Origin: Schizophyllum amplum
Taxonomy: Eukaryota > Basidiomycota > Agaricomycetes > Agaricales > Schizophyllaceae
Length of the DNA stretch: 64,000 nucleotides
NCBI GenBank assembly: GCA_007026445.1
Contig: VDMD01000019.1
Coordinates: 124,001-188,000 of the forward strand
Direction: 5' to 3'
Position 1 is the stretch's first letter; every line of letters begins with the position of its first letter. A program made the position numbers and the translations under genes. Below the pieces are notes generated by a model, which made no database searches, was not told the DNA's origin, and was given only the letters and a program-made list of their open reading frames with translations. Shown here one piece after another: positions 23,791 through 33,453 of this stretch.

Positions 23791-23933
23791 TGCATTTGAA
23801 GGTACATTATGGCATCTCAGACTGTTAAATGACAGACATGCCTCAGGTACACTCCACAACGTGTGACGGGCTGCAAAGTGCAGCTGACAATTGTAAGGGT
23901 AACTCACAGGACTCAGGAGTGACGTGCACCAGC

Positions 23934-24171
23934 TGTTGATATACGCGTTGGGCGCCACGAGTCCAGCAAGAATGAGTGATATTCCGGTTGTCCTGTATGG
24001 TGGTACAAGGACAAACGGATGGCGTAAACTACGATAAACACGGTATATATAGGAGCGAAAATGTCCATGACTAAGCCAAATGATGAGTAAGCACCGAAAT
24101 TGACCGCGCGCGGTCAATTCCGTTGCGCTGACATAAGCGCGTGCGGCGCTCGCCAATCACATGCTCCAACA
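23934..24171 (-). repeat. 3' LTR of the TRIM-like element
   Basis: 238 bp. It contains a 22-bp perfect palindrome, AATTGACCGCG plus its complement, and a TATATATA stretch suitable as a promoter. Confidence 0.88.
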
Positions 24172-24767
24172 CACCCCCACGAGCGCTGCACGTCGCGCGA
24201 GGTATCATATATACGCGTAGGAATACGCACCCCCAGAATCCAAATAATCTGCGTGTCTTTACATCGGCAGCGGCAGCGGTAGCGACGGGGAATCATGTGC
24301 CGTCAGCCGAATCGGGAAGTCGGGGGTCCCCCGGGCCCGGGGAGCCCCAGAGTGCCGAATCGGGAAGGTTGCTGATCGTCGGCGGCGGCAGCGTCGGGCG
24401 TCCGAAAATTTCTTCGTCAGTGTCTCGTCCGTGTTCTCGTCCCGTCTCGTCCGGTGAGAATGCAACCTTCACTCAGCTGCAGGGTCTCGGATCCCGTCCA
24501 CATCTCGTGCTCTCCGCCGCTCCGTCGGCGAGACCAATAATCTGCGCAAACGACCATGCTCGGGGCTCCGCCGTGCGTGCGCTTTGACTCGTCGTCGATA
24601 GAGGGTAGGTGGTGCGCGATGGATGGAGGGGAGGTGCACTGGCTCCGCAAGACAGCGCGTTCACGTCGCATCTTCGACGTCGTCTTCCGCATCGGGGAAG
24701 GAAGGGATGGCTGCCGACCGCATCGGCTCCATCGTCCCATCTGGCTCATCCAGATCGACCCGATCGC

Positions 24768-24930
24768 CGGTGATCGTCGCAACGAATCAGCGTCGGCGTC
24801 GGTAGCGCGCTTCGCAAAGCCGCTTGCTGGTGATCATCGCAGTAGATCAGCTTCAGCATCGTAGCTCGCCTCGTTAGGCGGCTGGCCGGTGATCACCGTA
24901 GATCAGCATCGGCATCCGTGCCCCTCGTCC
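24768..24930 (+). repeat. Threefold internal tandem repeat in the TRIM-like element
   Basis: Three diverged units of about 60 bp, each starting with a (G)CCGGTGATCRTCGCA-like segment followed by GATCAGC(A/G/T)TC. They may be a packaging or dimerisation region, or simply a minisatellite. Confidence 0.6.
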
Positions 24931-25057
24931 AGGGTCTTCGTACGAGCAGCCGAGATCGGCGTGCGGACTCGTGACGATGAGGCGGCTCAGCGCAGTGAGC
25001 TCGTCCTCCTTCAGCCCTATCTTTTACTAGCCGGCTGGGTTGGCTAGGATCCGTTTG

Positions 25058-25295
25058 TGTTGATATACGCGTTGGGCGCCACGAGTCCAGCAAGAATGAG
25101 TGATATTCCGGTTGTCCTGTATGGTGGTACAAGGACAAACGGATGGCGTAAACTACGATAAACACGGTATATATAGGAGCGAAAATGTCCATGACTAAGC
25201 CAAATGATGAGTAAGCACCGAAATTGACCGCGCGCGGTCAATTCCGTTGCGCTGACATAAGCGCGTGCGGCGCTCGCCAATCACATGCTCCAACA
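25058..25295 (-). repeat. 5' LTR of the TRIM-like element
   Basis: Identical to 23934-24171; followed by the CCAGC target duplication. Confidence 0.88.
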
Positions 25296-25499
25296 CCAGC
25301 AACGGTCACAGATCTGCAGAGGGATCCAAAGAATGAATAAGACTATGTACTAGTACAGAGGATAGCCACGCACCTGCAGAGGGATCCAAAGAAAACAAGT
25401 CTAAGGATCCTCTGCAGGCTGCCAGGCGATCACGAAAATCTCTCAACATGTCACGTCACACCCCGGTCGGCCGGGCCTGGTCGACCGGAGTCACGGTCA

Positions 25500-25618
25500 C
25501 CATAACGTCCCCTCACAACAATGACACATCTCAGTACATGTGACATGCACACATCACGCGTGCTGGTGATGGTTGTGGGTGTGCCTGCGGAGACTCTGCG
25601 CCCGCTCTGGGGGATCAC
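25500..25618 (+). repeat. Left part of a diverged MULE-like remnant split by the Ty3 element
   Basis: The end of this block (CTCTGGGGGATCACACCAG) matches 22500-22480 read on the minus strand (GACGGGGGATCTCACCAG). The remainder continues on the other side of the Ty3 element at 32597. Confidence 0.5.
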
Positions 25619-25623
25619 ACCAG

Positions 25624-26132
25624 TGTCACGACGCGCCAGTATACCCTTATTTTCCCTTGTTTGTCCCTTTTCATTTTCCTGTTCCCCCTATTTTGGACTG
25701 TTTACGCATCTAGACCCACCGGCTATCTCGGGACCCGACCCTTATCACATGCTCCCCACTTTGGCTTTCCCCTTTCGTCCGCCTCTGCCTCTGTACTATA
25801 TCGCATCATATCGCGCCATCCTGACGCCTTAGAACTCGCTTCTCCTCCCTCTTACCTATAAGCCCTGTACCAGCACCTAGTTCCCCATCTCGACCTCTTG
25901 GTCATTGGGACTAGGTGCGCCTTACTATACCTTTAGGTAGAAGGGAATGCTAACTTGGTCATTGGGACTAGCCTGCACAACGCTCGCCCCTTGTCGATTT
26001 GTGCTCTACGCCGTCGACACCGTCGGGATCGCCTATCTCTCCCTCCGTTGCCCTGCACGTGCCGATCACGTGTGGTGTTCCTCTCTGGTTGTTTGTTGTT
26101 GTTGTGTGGTCGCTCCGAGTCTCGTCGGCACA
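25624..26132 (+). repeat. 5' LTR of the Ty3 element
   Basis: 509 bp; differs from the 3' LTR by one base that I can see. Confidence 0.95.
25857..25896 (+). promoter_or_regulatory. Predicted LTR promoter: TATA box and start site
   Basis: TATAAG at 25857-25862 lies 30 bases before an A at 25887. The ten bases from there, ATCTCGACCT, are the exact complement of a segment two bases after the LTR (26135-26144). That match supports 25887 as the transcript start and a self-priming mechanism. The start sits in the loop of an imperfect hairpin formed by CACCTAGT and ACTAGGTG. Confidence 0.55.
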
Positions 26133-26134
26133 CT

Positions 26135-26144
26135 AGGTCGAGAT
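26135..26144 (+). promoter_or_regulatory. Predicted self-priming primer-binding site
   Basis: AGGTCGAGAT starts at the third base after the 5' LTR and is complementary to the predicted first ten bases of the transcript. There is no TGG start as in tRNA-primed elements. Self-priming from the 5' end of the RNA is established for Tf1 and relatives, which are chromoviruses like this element. Confidence 0.5.
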
Positions 26145-26169
26145 TTCTCACTGCACCGGCGCCCACCCC

Positions 26170-27022
26170 TTGGTCGCCCCTGCAGGCCACGCTTCGCCCA
26201 CAACGGCCTTCCGTGCCCCATCTGGTACCCCTTCACCTGAAGAACCTCCGTCCGCCCGCTGCCTAGGTCGCCTACACGGCCAGGACCCTGACGGCGATAC
26301 CGCATACTTCTCCGACGAGCAATCATTCATCCACTGGTGCGACCCCTACACCGACTGCCCCCACCGCCTCGCCCGCTCCATCCAGTCCACCGTCACCGTC
26401 TCTTTTGAAGGAGGACACCCAGTCACCTTCAGCCCCACTATCCCCGCACCCGTCGTCACCCAGCGTATTGGACGAACCCTCAGCAGCCGCCCCGTATCGC
26501 TCGCCCCATCCCGCGCCCAGACACCCGCACCCGAATCCTTTGCGCAGACACGCGAGGACCGCCCGCACACTCCAGACGAAGAACCCGAACCCGCTGAATG
26601 GCCGACTGCACCTACTGCGCCCACCCTATTACCCCACAGCCCTCTACAAGATCCACAGCCAACTATCCCAGGAGTACATCCGACGTCTCCGCCGAGCAGA
26701 ATTCTACTATCTCCGCACCCATCAGGCCGTTGCCAGCCTCTCCGTTCACGTCCACGGCCCCTACCACATTAAGCGCGCCACTCATCTCCGCCTCCGTGCC
26801 GACTACGTCGAGGCCCGAGGAAACTACCGCCACGCCCGCTTCCGCCTCCGCGACTGCCTCCGCCGTCGCGCCCAGTTCCGTAACCACCTCAGTCACACCG
26901 ATACCCCCGCCCCCGCATTCCACCGCCAGCTCGCCCCCGAATCCAGCGACGATGACGAGTCTGACTCCGGATCAAGTGAACAGTCTGTTGACGAACATGA
27001 TGAACACGACCAACTCGCTTAA
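26170..27022 (+). CDS. Leader ORF upstream of and overlapping gag
   Basis: From ATG 26170 a frame encodes GDTAYFSDEQSFIHWCDPYT and a proline/serine-rich stretch. Near 26600-26640 the sensible frame moves by one base to YIRRLRRAEFYYLRTHQA, VHGPYHIKRATHLRLRADY and a strongly acidic C-terminus (ESSDDDESDSGSSEQS), ending at 27022. The joined product would be about 284 residues. It overlaps the likely gag start (26952) by 71 bases in another frame. The ordered alternation of basic helices and an acidic tail looks selected rather than random. I do not recognise the protein. A spacer or assembly role is possible. Confidence 0.45.
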
Positions 27023-28118
27023 CCAGCTGGTCAGTAACACGAATCATGGTTCGGCCGGACGGGAGGACAAGACTGTCACGAAGCCAGCCGCGTATCGCGG
27101 CACCGCCAAGGAGGACGCGCGCAAGTTCCTGAACCACTTCGCTGTCTGGGCCAGCAAGCAACCGGGCCTGAACCCGAATGGGCGGAAGGACGAGGCAGCC
27201 TGGATCACCTCCTTCCTCACTCTCCTCGAGGGCGACGCCAGCTCATTCGCCAACTCCGCCTTCAAGGACCTCGTTGCCAACAAGGCCCCCTTCGACGGTG
27301 ACTGGTCCAAGCTCTGTACCGCCTTCAAGAATCGCTTCGTTGCCGCCGACGAGGCCATCGAGGCCCGCAACCAGCTGAAGGCCCTTCAGATGGACGGTCG
27401 TGCGGTGCCGGGTTTTGCTGCGGACTTCAAGGAACTTGGCGAGCGCTCCGGCTACTCCAACACCGATCTCATGGAGCGCTTCAAGCAGAAGCTCCCGAAG
27501 TCCATCCGGCGCCTGCTCTTGAGCATGCATGTTGCCAAGGGTGAACCGAAGGACCTCGCCGACCTCATCGAGCGCGCCACGGCGATCGACTATCTGGAGC
27601 GCGGAGAGAAGGCCGAGGACAGGCAGGGCCCCGTTGGCCGCGCCCAGAGTGCGCCGGACCCCTATGCCATGGATGTGGACGCCACGCGAACCGCTGCGCG
27701 CCCCGCCCCCCGTACCACCGGCAACGGTCGCACTCGCTTCGACTTCCTGCGCGCCATGATCGGGCTGTGCTTTGGGTGCGGCAGCAAGAACCACTCGAAG
27801 GCAGCCTGCCCCCACAAGGACCGGAAGTGCGACTTCTGTGGCCGCATCGGGCACATGCAGGGAGTCTGCCAGGACCGCTACATGGGACTGGAACGCAACC
27901 GCGGTGGTCAGCAGCGGCAGCAGCGCGTTGCGGCAACTGACACCCCGGGCTCGCTCTTCGACGAGGACAACGCCCCCGCCGCCGACATACCCCGAGGGCC
28001 GCCGCAGCCGCAGCAGCCTGCCGGCGAGGCCGTCGACATCCGCGCCTCCGTCGCACAGCTCACGCAGGCGCTTGCCGCCCAAGGACGTCTTCTCGAACAG
28101 CTGGCTCAGAGTTTTTAG
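26952..28118 (+). CDS. gag: Gag polyprotein of the Ty3 element
   Basis: I place the start at MTSLTPDQVNSLLTNMM (26952). The frame is open back to 26598, but that part is low-complexity S/T/A/P and overlaps the leader ORF in another frame. The central retrotransposon gag region includes AYRGTAKEDARKFLNHFAVW and LYLR-type helices. Two CCHC zinc knuckles follow: CFGCGSKNHSKAAC and CDFCGRIGHMQGVC, each C-x2-C-x4-H-x4-C, which bind the element's RNA. The tail is glutamine rich. The frame ends in TAG at 28116, directly after a run of five T; slipping back one base there would enter the pol frame, which is open across this point. The gag frame is undamaged. Confidence 0.88.
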   Translation: MTSLTPDQVNSLLTNMMNTTNSLNQLVSNTNHGSAGREDKTVTKPAAYRGTAKEDARKFLNHFAVWASKQPGLNPNGRKDEAAWITSFLTLLEGDASSFANSAFKDLVANKAPFDGDWSKLCTAFKNRFVAADEAIEARNQLKALQMDGRAVPGFAADFKELGERSGYSNTDLMERFKQKLPKSIRRLLLSMHVAKGEPKDLADLIERATAIDYLERGEKAEDRQGPVGRAQSAPDPYAMDVDATRTAARPAPRTTGNGRTRFDFLRAMIGLCFGCGSKNHSKAACPHKDRKCDFCGRIGHMQGVCQDRYMGLERNRGGQQRQQRVAATDTPGSLFDEDNAPAADIPRGPPQPQQPAGEAVDIRASVAQLTQALAAQGRLLEQLAQSF

Positions 28119-31100
28119 AACGGGTGCGCGCCAACGCCGCAGCGTCTGCACCCCTGCCTCCGTACTGTATGCACTCCACCTCCGCTTATGATTCCACTTA
28201 CGTCACGACTCTGTATTCCTCGCGCGAAATAGATCCTTCTTCATCTCATTTCCGCATCAGAGTGACGCTCAGTGGACTCAATCGCAGTACGGATATCGCG
28301 GCCATGATTGACTCTGGTGCCACGTCGCCCTTCCTGGATAGGAAGTTCGTCCAGCGCCTACGCATCCGCTCCTTCCCCCTTCGCCACCCCATTGCTGTCT
28401 ACAACATCGATGGAACCCTGAATACCGCTGGCAGTATCACACACTTCTCCCGCCTACGCATGTCCCTCGACGGCTGGACGGGGCTATGTCGACTTCCTCA
28501 TCACCGACCTAGGAGGAGAGAGCGTTATTCTCGGACTTCCCTGGCTTCGACAAGTAAATCCTTCCATCGACTGGCGGAAGGGTGAATTCCAGATTCCCCG
28601 GCCGCGCCCCCCGCCAGTTGAGGTGATTGAAGAAGACGACACACCCCCGGGTCCCACGGACGAACCAGCCCACGGCGCCCTCCTCGAATATATTGGCGAT
28701 GACGCAGCCCTACGGGCCCAAGTCAACTCTGCGCATGCGGCCATGTCTGACGCACCTTCCTCCGCTGTGCCGGACTCCGCGGCCACAAACACCACCCCGG
28801 AGCCCTCCCCACCTCTGCCATTTACAATGCCAGAGGAGGAGGATGAACCCCCGCTGTGCCGCCTCCGCGCGAACCGCGCCACACGCCGCGCCTGGGTTCG
28901 AGCAGGCGTCTTGGAGGATTCCAAGGAGGAAGTCTGGTGTGCCGCCGGATTCACGTACTCTCAGCAGCTGGCTGAAGCCGCAAACAAGGACAAGCCAGAG
29001 CGTACCTTCGAGGAGATGGTGCCAGAAGCCTACCGCGACTACGCCCACGTCTTCTCCGAGACCGAGTCCCGAACGCCTGCCCGCCCACAAAGCATGGGAC
29101 CACGCTATTGATCTGGTGCCCGGTGCTCCCGCCACGATGCGCACCAAGATCTACCCTATGTCGCGCAACGAACAGGAAGAACTCGATCGCTTCCTGGAGG
29201 AGAATCTTCGTAAAGGCTACATCCGTCCCTCCAAATCCCCGCTGTCTTCACCGGTCTTCCTTCGTCAAGAAGAAGGATGGCAAGCTCCGCTTCGTTCAGG
29301 ACTACCGCAAGCTGAACGAGTTCACCGTTAAGAACCGCTACCCACTCCCCTCGTTGCCGACATCGTCAGTCGCCTCCAAGGCGCCAAGTACTTCACCAAT
29401 TTGACGTACGCTGGGGATACAACAATGTACGCATCAAGACTGGTGACGAGTGGAAGGCCGCGTTCTCTACCAACCGCGGACTCTTCGAGCCCCTCGTGAT
29501 GTTCTTTGGCCTCACCAACTCCCCGGCAACCTTCCAGGCGCTCATGAACTCCATCTTCTCCGACTTAATCGCTGCAGGGAAGGTCGCAGTCTACCTGGAC
29601 GACATTCTCATCTTCAGCAAGACGCTCGAGGACCACCGCACCGTAGTCCGTGAAGTACTCGACCGGCTGCGAAAGCACGACCTATACCTGCGCCCGGAAA
29701 AGTGCGAATTCGAGCGCGAGGAGATCGAGTACCTGGGTCTCGTCATTCGGGAAGGCGAAGTCCGCATGGACCCTGTCAAGGTTGCCGCAGTACGCGACTG
29801 GCCGTCTCCCAAGAACCTGCGTGATCTTCGCGGATTCTTAGGCTTCGCCAACTTCTACCGTCGATTCATCAAGGACTTCTCTAAGGTCGCTCGCCCACTC
29901 AACGACCTAACCAAGAAGGACGTGAAATGGCATTGGGATGCACCCAACGAACAGCATTCGAGACTCTACGCGACGCGTTCATCTCCGCGCCCGTACTGGC
30001 ACTCTGGGACCCAGATCGTCCTACACGCATCGAGGTCGATGCCTCCGGCTACGCTACGGGGGGCGCCCTGATGCAGAAGTTGGAGGGACGATTTGTGGCA
30101 CCCGGTGGCATTCCGATCAGCATCCATGCAGCCGGCCGAGCGCAACTACGAGATCTACGATCGCGAGATGCTCGCCATCATTGAAGCCCTCAAAGATTGG
30201 CGTGGCTTTCTAGAAGGTCTCCCCCAGCCCTTCGAGATCGTCACCGACCACTCCAATCTTGAATATTGGGCACGGCACAGGACCTTAGCCGACGGCAAGC
30301 TCGCTGGGCCCTCTGGCTCTCCCGCTTCGACTTCCGAATGGTACACCGCCCTGGCGCTGCCAACACCCAGGCCGACCCCCTCTCGCGCATGCCACACCAT
30401 CGTGTCTCAGACAACGACGACAATCGCGAGCAGATTGTCTTAGGACCCGAGCGATTTGCCAAGCTCGCCGCCAACACGCTCGTGGCCAACCCGCTCGAAG
30501 ATCGCATCCGCCAGGCCAGCGAACGTGAGGCAGTAGTCCTGGAAGGACTGGAGAGCTTGCGCAAGAATGGGCCACGTCAGCTGACAAACGGACTCGCTGA
30601 ATGGGAAGAGGATAACGGACTGATCTACTACCGCGGCCGAGTCTATATCCCGCCGGACAAGGACTTACGACGTGAGGTCGTCAAACAGTGCCACGACCTC
30701 CCCACCGCTGGACACCCAGGTCTTCATGGAACTCTGCAGCTGGTCGACTCGCACTTCTGGTGGCCCACCATGCGCTCCTTCGTAGAGAAGTACGTCGCTG
30801 GCTGTGACGCCTGTGCACGCCGCAAGGCGCATCACCACACTCCGCAGACGGGCACCCATCCACTTGAGGTGCCGGCCGGCCCCTGGGAACATGTCGGGGT
30901 GGATCTCATCACAAACCTCCGACGGCGCACGGATACAATGCCATCTTCGTCTGCGTGGACCACTTCAGCAAGCAGGTTCACGCCATTCCCTGCGACACCC
31001 ACCTCACCGCCAGCGATGCCGCCGACCTCTACTACCGCGAGATCTTCCGACTCCACGGTCTCCCACTCCGCTTCATCAGCGACCGTGGATCCCAGTTCGT

Positions 31101-32064
31101 CGCCGCCATGATGCGCACCCTGCTCAAACGTCTTGGGATCGAGTACAACTTCTCCACTGCCTACCACCCCGCCACGAATGGTCAGACAGAGCGTGCCAAC
31201 CAGGAGGTGGAGAAGTATCTGCGCATGTTCGTCAGCCACCGGCAGGACGACTGGGATGAGCACCTCCCCGCGGCCGAGTTTGTCATCAACTCGCACCCCA
31301 ACTCCTCACTCGGTACCTCCCCCTTCGAGATCATGTACGGGTACCTCCCGCTCTTCAACATTCCCATCGGCAGCAAATCCCGCAGCCCACCCGCCAACCA
31401 GCGCATCGAGCTCCTGAAAGAGGCCCGCGAGGATGCCGTTCACGCCTTGGAACTCGCCAAGAAGCACCAACAGGAACGGCATACTCACGGTGACGCCCCT
31501 CCCTTACGCTTCGAAGTGGGTGACCGTGTCTGGCTCAATGCGAAGAACGTGAACATCAAGGTTCCCAGTCGCAAGCTCGGTGCTCGCTACCTTGGCCCCT
31601 TCTCGATCAAGGAGAAGGTTGGAGATCTCGCATACCGGCTCGAACTTCCCCTCGATCACAAGGGCATCCACGATGTCTTCCACATCGACAAGTTAACCCC
31701 CTGGAAGGGCAACGATGTCAACGGCGAAACTCCACAGCCACCCGAACCGGTGGAAGTGGAAGGCGAGGAGGAATACGAGGTAGAGGACATCCTTGACAGC
31801 CGTATACGCAACAAGGTCCTCCAGTACCGCGTCAAGTGGAAGGGCTACGACGAGAGCCATAACGGCTGGGAACCCGCGGCTCACCTGGCAAACGCCAAGC
31901 GCAAACTCAATGCTTTCCACAAAAAGCACCCGAGCGCCCCGCGTGCAATCAACGCATCCATCTTCGCATCCCTCCCCTGGCAGCCCATCGTCAACTTCAC
32001 GGCTGCCCCACCCCAGGAACTCGGATGGGAGGACGGCCTTTACGCAGATCATCGAGGACGATGA
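28112..32064 (+). pseudogene. pol: Pol polyprotein of the Ty3 element, interrupted by frame shifts
   Basis: Domains in order: aspartic protease (IDSGATSPFLD, about 28306); reverse transcriptase ([18 protein letters not shown] about 29270, WGYNN about 29415, YLDDILIFS about 29592 with the catalytic DD); RNase H (VDASGYATGGALMQ about 30030, TDHSNLEYW about 30240); integrase zinc finger (GHPGLHG...CDACARRK) and DDE core (CVDHFSK about 30946, ISDRGSQF about 31075, ANQEVEKYL about 31198); a GPF module; and a chromodomain (YEVEDILDSR...YRVKWKGYDESHNGWEP, about 31770-31880). Frame changes of one base occur near 28480, 29075, 29255, 29345, 29400, 29950, 30095, 30280 and 30930. Some look like lost homopolymer bases. 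From 30955 to 32064 the frame is intact. As written it cannot make a full Pol. Confidence 0.9.
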
Positions 32065-32072
32065 GTCTTAGC

Positions 32073-32082
32073 AGGGGGGTAA
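32073..32082 (+). promoter_or_regulatory. Polypurine tract
   Basis: AGGGGGGTAA directly precedes the 3' LTR (TGTCACG at 32083) and would prime plus-strand DNA synthesis. Confidence 0.75.
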
Positions 32083-32591
32083 TGTCACGACGCGCCAGTA
32101 TACCCTTATTTTCCCTTGTTTGTCCCTTTTCATTTTCCTTTTCCCCCTATTTTGGACTGTTTACGCATCTAGACCCACCGGCTATCTCGGGACCCGACCC
32201 TTATCACATGCTCCCCACTTTGGCTTTCCCCTTTCGTCCGCCTCTGCCTCTGTACTATATCGCATCATATCGCGCCATCCTGACGCCTTAGAACTCGCTT
32301 CTCCTCCCTCTTACCTATAAGCCCTGTACCAGCACCTAGTTCCCCATCTCGACCTCTTGGTCATTGGGACTAGGTGCGCCTTACTATACCTTTAGGTAGA
32401 AGGGAATGCTAACTTGGTCATTGGGACTAGCCTGCACAACGCTCGCCCCTTGTCGATTTGTGCTCTACGCCGTCGACACCGTCGGGATCGCCTATCTCTC
32501 CCTCCGTTGCCCTGCACGTGCCGATCACGTGTGGTGTTCCTCTCTGGTTGTTTGTTGTTGTTGTGTGGTCGCTCCGAGTCTCGTCGGCACA
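32083..32591 (+). repeat. 3' LTR of the Ty3 element
   Basis: 509 bp, followed by the ACCAG target duplication. Confidence 0.95.
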
Positions 32592-32596
32592 ACCAG

Positions 32597-32915
32597 TTGA
32601 GTAGAGGCGACGCGAAGTGGTCACCCGATGGCGAGTGAGTGGTGCTCGAAGCGCGAGCGCATTGCGGCACGCGCTAGGCACGTGCCCGTGTCGTTCTGAA
32701 GGTCGAGAGAAATGAGATGCCTCGTGCCGTCGAGTCTACGCTCGACGACAAGGCTAGGGGGACCTCCTCCCTACACTCGCTGCCCAAGGCCTCTCCCTCA
32801 GGAGGCTCGTAGAACAGACGGTGAGTGTATGAGTAGAAGAGTGTATGAGTAGAAGAAGGTGATATTCCCGATGCGGCAGGCCGGCAAGGCCTCCGCTCTA
32901 TCTAATCTAATCTAG
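32597..32915 (+). repeat. Right part of the diverged MULE-like remnant
   Basis: Aligns with 22480-22180 read on the minus strand: shared landmarks are TTGAGT/TCGAGT after ACCAG, GCACGTGC, GCCTCGTGCCGT, GGTGAGTGTATGAG/GGTGGGTGTATGAG, AGGCCGGC and CTAATCTAATCTAG. The Ty3 element therefore landed inside an older copy of the sequence found upstream of the MULE gene. The rest of that MULE is not seen. Confidence 0.5.
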
Positions 32916-33004
32916 CGTCGTGTAAGTACAATGTGAATGTAAGTATGTTCAAGCGGGCCTCGAGAGTACGAGCAGCGGGATCATAGCAGATTCCCACAGT
33001 GCCA

Positions 33005-33155
33005 GCATCTTCTGGAAAGCCCGGGGCTCAAGCCCGAGCCTGCGCCGGGCTTGGGCTTCTGCAGGGCTGAGGCTCGGGCTCCGATGTTGGAGGAGCCCAG
33101 CCCGCCAGAGCCCAGCCTAAGCCCTCAAATCCCGGCCCAGCCCGGCCCTCAACAC
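33005..33155. repeat. GC-rich dispersed repeat beside satellite array 2
   Basis: GGGCTTGGGCTTCTGCAGGG, GAGGCTCGGGCTCC and CAGCCCGGCCCTCAAC words resemble the block at 23640-23790 in the reverse orientation. In both places it lies within about 300 bases of the heptamer satellite. Confidence 0.55.
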
Positions 33156-33159
33156 CTCT

Positions 33160-33453
33160 ACCACAAACCATAAACCACAAACCACAAGCCACAAACCACA
33201 ACTGCAAATCACAACCGCAAACCACAAACCGCAACTGCAAACCACAAACCGCAACTGCAAAGCACAGACTCCAACGGCAAACCCGAACCGCAAACCACAA
33301 ACCACACAGACCACAAACCACAAACCCGAGCCGCAAACTGCAAACCTCATACCGCAAACCGCAAACCGCAAACCGCAAACCGCAAACCGCAAACCGCAAA
33401 CCTCATACCGCAAACCGCAAACCACAAACCGCAAATCGCAAACCACAAACCAC
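33160..33453 (+). repeat. CAAACCR heptamer satellite, array 2 (left of insertion)
   Basis: Tandem CAAACCG/CAAACCA units. The last full unit, AAACCAC (33447-33453), is the left target duplication of the transposon that follows. Confidence 0.85.

Larger units (their letters stand above)
23934..25295 (-). mobile_element. 1.36-kb non-autonomous LTR retrotransposon (TRIM-like)
   Basis: Two 238-bp LTRs (23934-24171 and 25058-25295) that I read as identical base for base, flanked by the 5-bp target duplication CCAGC (23929-23933 and 25296-25300). Read on the minus strand the LTR begins TGTTGGAGCATG and ends TATCAACA, and a purine tract GTGGGGGTG sits directly before the downstream LTR, giving the orientation. 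The internal 886 bp encodes no recognisable gag or pol, so it must depend on a helper. LTR ends of this kind are usual for Ty1/copia-type elements, but without pol the superfamily is not proven. Identical LTRs mean a very recent insertion. Confidence 0.88.
25624..32591 (+). mobile_element. Ty3-type LTR retrotransposon with chromodomain (chromovirus)
   Basis: 509-bp LTRs at 25624-26132 and 32083-32591, beginning TGTCACG and ending GGCACA, flanked by the 5-bp target duplication ACCAG (25619-25623 and 32592-32596). I find one mismatch between the LTRs (G or T about 57 bases in). The internal order is a leader ORF, gag with two zinc knuckles, protease, reverse transcriptase, RNase H, integrase and a C-terminal chromodomain, which is the Ty3 (not Ty1) order. 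The chromodomain would steer integration to modified histones. Pol is interrupted by about eight single-base shifts and no in-frame nonsense codon, odd for an insertion this young. Confidence 0.95.

Noticed and set aside
23390..25296. The three 235-bp repeats as palindromic MITEs
   Set aside because: They have TGTTG/CAACA ends, a shared 5-bp duplication across the outer pair and a purine tract, which fit LTRs better than a DNA transposon.
26598..26951. Extended gag N-terminus from 26598
   Set aside because: The stretch is low-complexity and overlaps the leader ORF in another frame; the domain-like part begins at 26952.
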